A stretch of DNA of 64,000 bases from Glycine soja (taxonomy: Eukaryota; Streptophyta; Magnoliopsida; Fabales; Fabaceae), in the NCBI RefSeq assembly GCF_004193775.1, contig NC_041008.1, positions 6,030,731-6,094,730 on the forward strand. The letters are read 5' to 3'. Under the pieces are notes generated by a model, which was given only the letters and a program-made list of their open reading frames with translations, did not search any database and was not told the DNA's origin. The first letter of the stretch is position 1, and each line of letters begins with the position of its first letter. A program made the position numbers and the translations under genes. This document shows, in pieces, positions 48,477 to 58,850 of the stretch.

Positions 48477-50669
48477 TAAAGTTTTAAAGGAGAAGGCTTG
48501 AGCCCCTACCCCCTTTAGATCCGTATGCTAATAGATCATTTATTTAATTTAAAGTTTAAACTTGAGTTATTCATTTGATATAAGTATTTTTTTTATCGAT
48601 CGGGCAAGGAAGAACACGAGCTGAATACATTCTACATATGATTTTGCAAAGTTTTGTATTGAAAAAACACAAATCATGACAAAATAATTGGCTCTGAATA
48701 TATATCATCTTTCTATCACAAATCATGACAAAATAATTATTTTGCAAAGTTTTTATCACGTTCTTCAAATCATTATATTTCTCTCTTACATCACCTCTCA
48801 CATTTTCAATCAAATGCATTTTAACCTTGTCAGCATATAAAAGACATATGATGATCCGAAATTCACCAAAACTAACATGATCATTACAATGCAAATCTTA
48901 GCGTGGAATGTGAATATCATGCTTTGCAGTTATGTTATGTTAGCTGCTTGGAATACTCCCCTACCTACATCCTAATAATGTTTAAATAAATTTAATTATA
49001 ACACTTATAGGAGAAGAATAAAAAAAAATCGAAATAAGTTTTTATTTAAGTTAAATTTAACTCATACATAAATTAAAATTAATTTTTGAAAAAGTTAATA
49101 TGAAAAAACTTAATTCGAATTAACTTGTACATAAATTAATTCAAACTTTTGAATAAGCTAACCTTTCTCTATTTTTCTTCTTTTCCTATAAATATTTATG
49201 AAGTTTTATCTAAATAAAGCCTATGTAATGCATCTTTCTAAGGAACTTTATAGCAACTAGAGTTGAGAGTTGTCACTAATAATAATCGTTGTGTTTGGTT
49301 CGACGACATTACTGAAAGGTGGAGCACGTAAAAGTGAAAGCAACCAATAGCGGCTTTTATATTTTGTAAAGAATTTAATGTGAATCAGACGTGAAATGTG
49401 AAGATTATTTGCAAATCCAAACATATACTAAGTGATACTCCATTTGTATTTTAATACCTATTGGGAATCTCTGGGATGTCTCCTCTGACTCAGAATCTCC
49501 CCGGCCTATATCTAGTAAGCAATAACTTTTGTTGTATTATATAATTCATTCTCTGAGAAGTCAAACATTCTCGTTAAAACTGAACGGTTTAATTACAAGG
49601 CAACTAAATTGACTTAGATTTTAGAAAATAAAATAGAGCAATGTATATGCCAAAAAAATGTTTTGAAATCGGATAAAATGAATGTCAAATTTGTTATGTC
49701 CTTGACATCATTTTCTCAAACATGAAAACAAAGGTTACCCATGACTTATGATCGATAGCAATTTTGCACAAAACTCATATGGTGCTTTTGAGGACTGCTC
49801 AAAGAAGCCAGAAATTAAAGATACAGGAGACTATGTGGATGAATAATTAAGTAATGGGGTTCTGAAGTCTTTATATAGCTAGAGTCTATTGCATGTGTTT
49901 CAAATAGGAGACATACTTATTCGAGTATATTTTCACAAAGTAAGTTTCGTAGAACCTGGGTGTTAGATTTGGGTATTTCACTGAGGTTAATTTCCGGATC
50001 GATCGGAGGCAATGATTCTATGTACTAACTAGCGCCGCATTTTTTGACTCGGTTTGGAAGATATCATTCGTTGCACTAAAGAAATAAAAGCGCTAACTTT
50101 CTTTTCCCACAATAATTAATTAATGATATTATATTATCTTAAAAGCGCTAACAATAATTAAATGCCTGAAAATTTGATCAGTGGTCATTCAATTGCATGT
50201 TTAGACGACAATCAAGTTTTTTTCTTTTTTTGGAAGACAAAGAATAAATGCATTTGTTTTTGTTACAATTAATGTCTACCTACAAATGCCGACACACATG
50301 TAATTTATGTAAGAATAAATAAATAAATAAATAATAAATTATAATTAAATTAAATGAAAGAAGTTTGAGTAGAGGTTATAAAAAAAAGTTAATACATGTA
50401 AAATAGTATTTCCTTTTTGGGAAGATAAGGGTTTTATTATCTCTAGTCATCACAAAAGACAGAAAGAATAATAAAAAAAATATTATTTTTTTCTTTTTTT
50501 AGAAAATCAAGTACACCAAATAAAAATCTCATAATAAAGTAAAATACGTATTATTTATCTATTATATATTATTTGTGAAAAAAATACTCATTATTTATGT
50601 ATTATCTTTTCATGGAGAAAGATAGCGAAAGTAATTAATTCTTTTGATTTGAGTTTTTGGGTATGTAGA

Positions 50670-52097
50670 TGTAGGCGGTGCTTTTCATTGAGTGGTGATC
50701 CTTATACTCTCCACACGAACGTATTCAGCCAAGGGAAAGGGAACAGAGAACAACAGTTCCATCTATGGAATCCTGCAAGCATCATGTACATATTCTATAT
50801 ATATTCCTATAATATTTCTTTCCCATAATTAATTAACCATAACTAATGAGTTTAATACCTATACATGCACTTTTAGTGTAAAATCTTTTCTATTATCAAT
50901 TAAAAATTATTATTATAATTTTTAAAATAATTATTATAAAAATTAATAAAATAATCATACATAATATTTTATTATTGGATGATAATATAAAATTATTTTA
51001 GACAATCACATATTATCATGTATATTACATTTGTTAATTTTTATATAATTATCTTAAAAATCATATCAAGAATAATTTGAAATTAAATAACATTACAAAA
51101 CAATTTTAAACTGCATTATCATTAAATTCAAAATATATACCAATTCATTAACATCTTTATTCATAATTAATCATTTTTGAATTGTAACAGATTCTCTGTG
51201 GACGGGACACCAATAAGGGAGTTCAAGAATTTGGAGACAAAAGGGGTTCCTTTCCCAAAGAACCAACCCATGAGAATATACTCTAATTCAGGTGAAAAAG
51301 AAGAACCCGCCCTTAAGTGGTGGAAATTTCATTTAACGTATATTTCTAATTCATGTAAAAAAAAAAAAGAATAATAACGATGAAATTAAACATATAATCT
51401 ATATTTTATCGGAATGATTTTAAGGTACAATTTTTTTATAATTAATTTTATGGAATTAATTGGACTTTAATTAACTAAGTTTTTTTTTTATATTTTATCA
51501 TTTTTGAATTAATTCAGAATAAAATATAATTACTGGATTTTTTTGGGAATATATTTTAAGTTAATGAATATATGTTAAAATATAATTGTTGATTTAATTA
51601 AGTTAAATTTGATATTCTATCGGAAGAGCGCCACATATAATAACATGAATCATTATTCTACTATTTATAACAATTATTGTGTGTTTCTTTTACAAAATGA
51701 GTATTTTATGATAATTATAACCTATAAATTAATTACTTTAAAATTGACTATATGATATTACTTTTTTAATTAAAGATAAAAAAGGAATTACGGTTGTGAT
51801 TTTCATCGACTAAAATTTTGATTTTTATTTGGATTGATTACTCTACCAAAAAATATTAATTGCGCAATAAATATTACCCATTGAGGAACATAATAATTAA
51901 GAAAATAAAAAAATTAAAGAATTAAGTAATTAAAAAAATTAATAATTTTTAAATATTTTTAGAAAAAAATATTAAGATTTTTTTAAAAAAATATTTCAAA
52001 ATTTAGTTACACTAAAAATCAAAAGAATTATTATAAGATGCCAAAAAATTTGAAAATTTTAAAAATGCGTATCTTGGAATGAAAAGCACCGCCTACA
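50670..52097. mobile_element. candidate TIR element carrying an XTH gene fragment
   Basis: A 20-bp sequence at 50,670-50,689 (TGTAGGCGGTGCTTTTCATT) recurs as an exact reverse complement at 52,078-52,097. The repeats are GC-rich compared with the surroundings, so compositional chance is unlikely. XTH-derived sequence starts directly inside the left repeat; the rest of the 1,428-bp interval is AT-rich filler without a transposase. This is the build of a gene-capturing non-autonomous TIR transposon. The 'TAGGCGGTGC' start would suit a hAT-like end, but I found no 8- or 9-bp target duplication, so the family is open. Confidence 0.5.
50688..51285 (+). pseudogene. xyloglucan endotransglucosylase/hydrolase (XTH) fragment, two part-exons and their intron
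   Basis: Exon part 1 (50,688-50,785) reads '[20 protein letters not shown]', '[12 protein letters not shown]'. After an intron (50,786-51,190, gt...ag) exon part 2 reads '[20 protein letters not shown]', '[11 protein letters not shown]', ending at about 51,285. The split Ile codon at the junction is the normal XTH intron position. Intact XTHs are cell-wall enzymes that cut and rejoin xyloglucan. Here the catalytic DEIDFEFLG motif, which lies just before 'NLSGDPY' in the family, is absent. About 15 residues between two 'LW' pairs are deleted, and all C-terminal sequence is missing, so it cannot be active. The retained intron shows capture from genomic DNA, not from mRNA. Confidence 0.85.
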
Positions 52098-52904
52098 AAA
52101 GAAATTCTTTGGAATTGCTATTTAGAACCCATTTTTTACTATTTTCAATCCCACTTGCTCAAAATTTTCCAAGTATTATTGTTGAGTATAATTAAAGGAT
52201 TTAAATTTTGTGTCCCGGAATTAAATTAACGTGAATGTTTTAAAATTATCAACAACAAATATGTATATGATATATATTCGCTTCAATATGATTGAATTTC
52301 TATTATTCTATTGGTTATAATGTGAATGTATGATATTTATTTGGCCTGAAATGAAATTAATAAAATGGCTATCGATTATTAATAGCAATAAATATATGTA
52401 GGTCATATATTTGGTTGGAATTAAATGTATGATGAATTTGTTAGTCATCAAAGTGACCAAATTTATAAAGTTGTTTAATTCCAAATTAATGATTATTTCA
52501 ATTACTCATAGAATAATGGATGTTAAATTATATGATTATTGGTTTATGGATACATTGAAATTCATTGTTATAAGAAGTTTATGGATCGTCCAAAGGTTGA
52601 TTAGTTATTCTTATAATTAATGAATATAATTGTAAGAGATTTGTGTGTATCAATGGTTTTATTTATATACCTAAAGATAATAGGTACTACTAATCGATGC
52701 ATATTTAATTGTCAAATAACGTTAAGAATTTTATTAGCATCATCATGTTTGTACGTTGTGTGTTGGTGTATCACCCAAAGGAGAGTATCAATATATATTA
52801 TTTGAATGAATCATATGTATGACATGTATTTTATGTGTCAAAACACTTATGTGAATTTTGTTATGCAATACATGTTTCCAATTCACTGAATTCTCATGAA
52901 TGAT

Positions 52905-53815
52905 CTGTGCTAATTTTAATGGGCTTAACTTCTCTGACTGAAATAAGCAAGTCCAATTTCATCTCAGTGTTTTGGATCTTGATCTTACTATGTTGGAAGA
53001 GAAATTTGTTACTATTACTAATACCAATAGCAATGAAGAGAAAACACATTATAAAATTTGGGAAAGATCTAACAGACTCAGTCTAATGTTGATGAAAATG
53101 ACGGTTGCCGAGAGTATTAAGATAACTTTTCATAAAATCGAAAGTGCTAAAAAATTTATGAGGTTAGTGGGAGAGCGCTCTCAAACATCTGATAAGTTTG
53201 TTGTTGAGACATTAATGAGTATATTGACTACCATGAAGTTTGATGGTTCACATACTATGTATGAATATGTCATTGAAATGACAAATATTACAACAAGACT
53301 TAAAACCTTAGGAATAACTGGTTTATTTTGAACTCATTATCGTCTGAGTATGACTTGATGAGTTATAATACCATAAAAGATAAATGGAATGTGCATAAAT
53401 TGTACAATATGTTAGTTCAGGAAAAAAATGAGACTTAAGAATTAAGGAAGTCACTCATTAAGGAAGTCACTCATTCCATTAAGTATAATCATCTCATAGG
53501 TACTAGTGTTCTATGTGATAGTTTATATAATTTGAAATTAGATGGTTTGAATGCTGAAACTGTTTTAACTCTACATCACAATGTTGACACTAAACGTAGT
53601 TTAGTAAATGAATGATTTGTTTTTTTGTGACATAAAAATTTAGGTCACATTTTTAGAGAAATGATGAAAAGATTAATAAAAAATGAAAATTTTCCTGATT
53701 TGAATTATCTGGATCTAAATATTTGTGTGAGTTATATTAAGGGAAAACAAATAAAACATACAAAAAAAGTTACAAGAAATATTCAGCTTCTTGAAATTTT
53801 TAAAAATAAGTAAAA
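52905..53815 (+). mobile_element. degenerate Ty1/copia retrotransposon remnant (gag and pre-integrase pieces)
   Basis: The gag part reads 'FNGLNFSD', a stop, then 'VQFHLSVLDLDLTMLEEK', 'HYKIWERSNRLSLMLMKM' and 'VVETLMSILTTMKFDGSHTM' (UBN2-type gag). After further breaks, about 53,500-53,812 reads 'HNVDTKRSLVNE', 'HKNLGHI', 'LIKNENFPDLNYLDLNICV' and 'IKGKQIKHTKK', the GAG-pre-integrase zinc region. Protease, most of integrase, reverse transcriptase and RNase H are gone, and no LTR pair was found. A 16-bp tandem duplication (about 53,442-53,473) adds a local defect. Confidence 0.8.
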
Positions 53816-54827
53816 TTGACTCTCTTTCTGATTATTAACATTTTTGTTTGTACTCACTAATTATCTGTCACATGTGCCATGTGACATTAGTAGCAAAATC
53901 AACATTTTTAAAAATTAAGCACAAAAATCAATTTTAACCAAATGCTCAAGGCAAAAATTATAATTTAAAAAATGTTAAATTTTTAAGTACCAAAAACACA
54001 ATTTATCAAAGTGTGATACGTTGATTCCAAGTTCTTACATAGTATCCAACTCTAAAAATTGTTTATTTTCACTAAAAGGTTTGTGTTAAAGATATCAAAA
54101 AGGAAACCATGTTCAATGCAATGCTAAGATCCAACATTTGTCAAGTGTCTCAAATGTCGAACTAAACACATGACATCCACATAGGATCCATGCGTCATTG
54201 GATAGTTATGTTAACAAAAATGTTAATAGAATTATGCTAAGAGACTATTTATAAGTTTTTTAAAAAATATTAATTAAAACTAATGAATTCTAATATACAT
54301 CTTTTAAAAAAATCTTGATAATATTGAATGAATATCATAAAATTTATTTTATAAAAAAAATAAAATTTTTGAAACTCTAATTAAATATATTTTCCTTCAC
54401 CTTCAGTATATGTTAATGCATGAAGGGAATCGGTATAACTTTTGAGTTAGAATAAAAGAATTAAAATTATAAAGTTGGATCAGTGTTGTATTTGCTTGTT
54501 GTAAAGTCCATGAGTAGGGTGATGAGTGAGACCGAGATCAGCCTCTACAGTGACAGCAACAACAACGAAACGCGTGTCCTTGTTCCCAAAAATATCTCCC
54601 TATTTTATCAACCAACCAAAAAAACAAAACTCTTTTCTCCCTGCCAAACACGCCCTTGACCACCCTCCCCCTTTCTCTTTCCTCCCTCTACTCTTGTTCA
54701 TTCGCGTCTCTCTTTTCGCACCCGCGTTTTCTCTTCTTCTCATCATAACCTAATCCCATCAACACAATTCAACGCATTCCCAATTTCTGCAATTCGAGGG
54801 AAATAGGGTTCCTACTTTTACATTTAC
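53816..54827. other. intergenic plus 5' leader/promoter of the next gene
   Basis: 53,816-54,480 is AT-rich with no recognised feature. From about 54,520 the base content changes; 54,630-54,745 is strongly C/T-rich on the + strand, the Y-patch or pyrimidine-rich leader often seen in TATA-less plant promoters. No TATA box is evident. Confidence 0.45.
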
Positions 54828-57169
54828 ATGGACCAACAAGACGAAGAAGCGATTCTCACCAAACCCTCGAATTCGTTGACTTTTCCGTCTCTAACCCACT
54901 CCGCCTGCCTCGAAATCCGTCTCTTCTATGTCAGAATCTCCCCCTGCCTCGTCGACACGCTCCCGGAGCACCTCACGCTCTGCCACCCTCGCCGCCACGC
55001 CGCCGTCTCCCTTGTCGTGAACGCCGCCCCCGTCCCCGCCTCCGACCCCGCCACGCTCCCCCTCCGTCGCGGCCGCGTCGACCGCCACGCCGCCGAGGTG
55101 ACCTACGTCGCCACCGACACCGTCAGCCTCAGCGGCAGCGCCGACTTCGAGGTATACGAGAACGACAAGCTCTTCCTCTGCGGCTCCTTGGAGCGCCTCG
55201 ACGCCGACTGGGGAGCCGGCTCACCTTCGGCTCAGACTTCCGGGTGGGACATCGACTGTCATGTGGCGTCCGGCTCCGTCGGGTCGGGGTGCTCCGCCTT
55301 CTTCAGGCCGCGGCTCGGGGTTTCCGCGCCGTCGATCGAGGTCTACGTCGCCGGCTGCTGCTCCGGCGTGCCTGTGATTCTGAGCAAGACGATTCAGATG
55401 AGTCCGAGGAGGAGAGTGCCGCGGCACGCCACGCTGGATGCTATACCTGAAGATGAGGAGATGATGGTGTTGGAGAAGAACCGTGTCAACGGGTTTGTTC
55501 CCATCCGCAAGTTACAGGTATGTGATGAATTGAATCAATTTATGTTCTAATTGTGTGTGTCACCGTTTGGGGTAGTATTGGATTGGGTGTACTTATCACG
55601 TCTTATTTAATGAAACACTAGTTTAGTTTAGCTTGGCTTAGCTTCATAATTTGTTTAAATGCATTGGTAGTTTAAAATCTTTTTGATACTATCATTCAAT
55701 CATGAATTATCATGAGAAGCATCTAGGATTGATTCATAGTTAACGGTTTAAATTACCCGGCAATCTATTAAAACTGAACTTTAGCGTTATTTTATAAAGT
55801 CACTATTTGGTGTAAGTTAAGGAATGAAGTAACAGAGGCGAATGGTCTCAAGGAGTAGTGTAGATGTTTACTTATCTGGGGTAGTGTTTTTTATGTGAAT
55901 TTCTCATAATAAATGTTAAACATGCACTGAAAGGATTTAGGAAGAACATGAGGTGTGTGTATGACTGTGCGGGTTTGTGTGTTTCTTTACATGGAAAACC
56001 AGCTTAAGCTTTTGGTATGGTTGATCGGTGATTCATGACGGTTTCTTTATTTGGAGTCATGGCCATGGCATTTTGTATTGTGTAATGTCCGCATTATGTG
56101 TGAATTCTGGAAGACTTTGTGCTGGGTATGTGTCATTGCTCGAATCATGCCAAAAATTTTAATCTTGCAATTGCAATGTATGTCTTCCTTATTGAATTAA
56201 TAGTTAATTTAGATAGGCTAGAAAGCATAGATATTGTTAAATTTGGTTTTAGTCCTGTAATTTTTTCCAATGCTTATTTCAGTTTCAATAATTTTAACCT
56301 TTTTTAAAATGTTTTCTACTATTACTTAGTAATGACATGACATGTGTTTTGGCATTACGCATGAATGATCATTATGAGATGACATGTGATGTGGTGTGTC
56401 TAAATGAATGAAATGTCATCAGTAAGTGGTGATAGGGACCATTTTCAAAAAAACAAAATGCTCTTATGGACATTAAAGCTAATTCTCCCTCTCACATGCT
56501 TTTCTGTTCAACTGTTTTGGAATGTGTGCAAACAATAAAACATACACACACTTGATAGATGGATCAGTATCAAGCCGATAGCTGATAAGTGATGAACTCT
56601 TTTGCTTTTAAACTCAGTCAGGTAAATTGCATGTCAATTATTGCCTTTTGAAGTGGTTCCAGTCTTCTACTCTGATTATTGTTTGAACCATTATCATTGA
56701 ATGTGTTTAGTATGATGATCAACTGGCCAAGGATCTGACTTGCTTCATGCAATTATATCATACACCTTCCTATAAAATAATTGAGTTTTCTAGTTCTTAT
56801 TGCCTTCCAAATGCATTGATCTTTTAGCACAAATGGGTCAAGATATGGTAGTAGAGGTCTAGCTTCGCTCATTTGCTGTCTTACCTGAACCTTGTGATGT
56901 CTGAAATATGAACTGTTTTACGTTGATGCACCTTGCAGATAACAGACTCGGAAGTTGATGATTATGATTCTGATGGGAAGATGGGGAATGGTTTCTACTG
57001 TCAAGAGATGTATCCTGGCGAGGATGGACAACTATCATGGTTCAATGCTGGTGTTAGAGTTGGTGTTGGAATCGGCCTTGGGATGTGCGTAGGGCTTGGG
57101 ATTGGTGTTGGACTGCTCATGCGATCGTACCAAACAACAACTAGAAACTTCAGGAGGAGATTTTTCTAA
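54828..57169 (+). CDS. At1g01500-like uncharacterised membrane-anchored protein (2 exons)
   Basis: Exons 54828-55517 and 56939-57169, phase-0 GT-AG intron of 1,421 bp; 306 aa. The body matches a conserved plant family of unknown role: 'LEIRLFYVRISPCLVDTLPE' (about 29-48), 'LRRGRVDRHAAEVTYVATDT', 'VSLSGSADFEVYENDKLFLC', a Cys-rich 'GWDIDCHVASGSVGSGCSAF' and 'PSIEVYVAGCCSGVPVILSK'. An acidic linker (ITDSEVDDYDSDG) leads to a glycine-rich hydrophobic helix (about 271-290) and a basic tail 'RNFRRRFF', which suggests a C-terminal tail anchor. Some databases label relatives 'erythronate-4-phosphate dehydrogenase family'; I see no dehydrogenase fold motif, so I do not transfer that name. Exon 1 is very GC-rich; exon 2 is not. 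Confidence 0.92.
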
Positions 57170-57422
57170 ACTGCTATAAGGAATTTGCTACTCTAGTTTA
57201 ATGACAAAAGCAAGAAAATATATTGGAGTTTAATCTAGGTGGGACACCTCTGGAGGAAGATCCAAAATCCAACAAGTCAAATGCATGAAGTGTAAGTTTT
57301 GTAGATGAGTGGAGGTTGTGCTTCGTCTCCATTTTGTAGCTTACTTGCAGATACGTTCACGTAGACTTGCAGATTTGCATTTTGTGTAAATTTTATCTGA
57401 TCCTCCGACAACAATAGATATC

Positions 57423-57428
57423 AATAAA
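57423..57428 (+). terminator. polyadenylation signal AATAAA
   Basis: AATAAA 254 bases after the stop codon of the At1g01500-like gene, followed by A/C-rich sequence; a plausible 3' end signal. Confidence 0.5.
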
Positions 57429-58487
57429 AGAGCAATACAATACAACAGCTTTGAGGATGTGGTGTGCCAGCAGGATCTGGTGTTAAGAGACCGGTATAAG
57501 GTTGCGAGAGGTTTTGACTATGAGCATATTCCTGAGATTTTACTGTTTGTTTGTTGGTTGGTTGGTTGGCTGGCTTGTAGATATATTTTATCATTTAATA
57601 CAAATTTTGAGCAGTTTATATGTTGCTGTCCCTATGGTAAATGAAATTTTTTAAAAACTATCTTCACTTTAATAAATGTTATTTTTTATTTGCATCAATG
57701 ATTTTAAGTTTTATGCTTCTATTCTGGAAATTTAAAGGTTAAATATATAAATTTATTTTAGATGAGCATTATGCCAAGATGATATGTACTTCATACTTGG
57801 AATAGATTCAGGGGCGGCTGTTAAGTTGAATTTGTTCATCAGTTTAGAGAGAAATCAGTGTGCACTCAGAGGATTATCTTGCAAACTTGAGTTTGGAGCA
57901 TGTCAAGAAAGAGGTTATTTAGAGTTTTGATGCATCGTGTGATTGCATGGGAGTGTGTACTCTGAAGTGGTGCCTATTTGTCGTGTTGTGTTCTTGTTGT
58001 TTAGCCACTGTTGAGAAAAAAAGAAAGGGGGACAAAACGAGTGTATTGTGGTGCCTATTTGTCGTCTTGTGGCTTGCAGTAGCACTTGAACCTTGCCACT
58101 GCCACGTGTATTCACTGAAAGATAACCAGCAGAAGACATGCATTGATGTCCGAAAAAGAGAATTTGAATTCTTTTCTGTTTTTGTGCCTATGTTGTGGAA
58201 AAGGCAAGTATAAAGACAAAGACATAGAAGGTGGAAAAATTATGGAAAGGAATTGGAGAGATCAGAGAGGAAACTGCGAGTCCCTAAAAACTAAGCTGAA
58301 TAATCTCTTATCTTGCTGTTTCTGCAGTGAAAAAGATAAAAGTGGAAGGTCAAGGAGAATGAGCAAATAGATAGATGATGCAGAGATAAAGAGGAATTGG
58401 ACATGATACTTATTGGAGGCGATCTAACCCTCTGTTATGTAAAACAGATATAAGAAAGGAAGGAAGAGAAATGGGATGCAAGTCGTT
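57429..58487. other. intergenic, short direct repeat
   Basis: No gene recognised. An 18-bp block 'gtggtgcctatttgtcgt' occurs at 57,967 and again at 58,048, an 81-bp tandem-like duplication that creates overlapping small ORFs on both strands. Confidence 0.5.
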
Positions 58488-58850
58488 TTTTTTTTGACGA
58501 CGAAAACTTGCGGATTATTATTGAATAGAATCAAAGTTAGCCATAGCTTTTGTACATCTGCTAAAAGCAAAGAAGAAATTAATGATTTCTAACAAATTTT
58601 AACTAAGTGTGAGAGGAAGTGTCATTAACATTCCTCTTAAAATTAAAAGCTAACTGAGCCAAAGATTGAGCCACTCCATTTGCATTCCTCTTAACAACCG
58701 GCAACAATTCAACAAAGATGTGGATTGCGTGGCCTGTGCAAAGACTCTGCAGTCAAGTCATGTGTGATTGAAGACAAGTACATTGACTCTGCAACAAACA
58801 ATTCGCAATCCGTTTCAAAAACAACCTTCCTTCCTTAGGCACATATTCTC
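58488..58850 (-). mobile_element. LINE-derived RNase H (RVT_3) fragment with poly-A
   Basis: The reverse strand reads 'VVFETDCELFVAESMYLSSI' and then, after a gap, 'KRNANGVAQSLAQLAF', the characteristic C-terminal RNase H-like part of plant LINE polyproteins ('R.AN.VAH.LA'). A run of ten A (reverse strand, 58,488-58,497) marks the retrotransposon 3' end. Stops and shifts break the frame. The 5' limit is uncertain. Confidence 0.65.

Larger units (their letters stand above)
44726..50669. other. intergenic, no gene recognised
   Basis: AT-rich with purine-rich patches, (TA)n arrays at about 47,873-47,889, 48,093-48,123 and 48,417-48,469, and an (AATA)n run near 50,318-50,335. A GC-richer reverse-strand open stretch at about 45,350-45,525 is listed separately. 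Nothing else could be supported. Confidence 0.45.

Noticed and set aside
53816..54240. Possible MITE next to the copia relic
   Set aside because: Some phrases resemble MITE ends, but I could not pair the two arms convincingly.
54891..55450. Several long ORFs in other frames over the GC-rich exon
   Set aside because: They are shadows caused by the scarcity of AT-rich stop codons in a GC-rich exon. Only the frame from 54,828 matches a protein family and splices correctly.
56225..56480. Possible MITE in the At1g01500-like intron
   Set aside because: The left part resembles a common TIR ('ttttagtcctgtaat') but the right side does not complement it well enough.
57915..58370. Cluster of overlapping 70-90 codon ORFs
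   Set aside because: Created by an 81-bp direct duplication; the frames conflict and none resembles a family.
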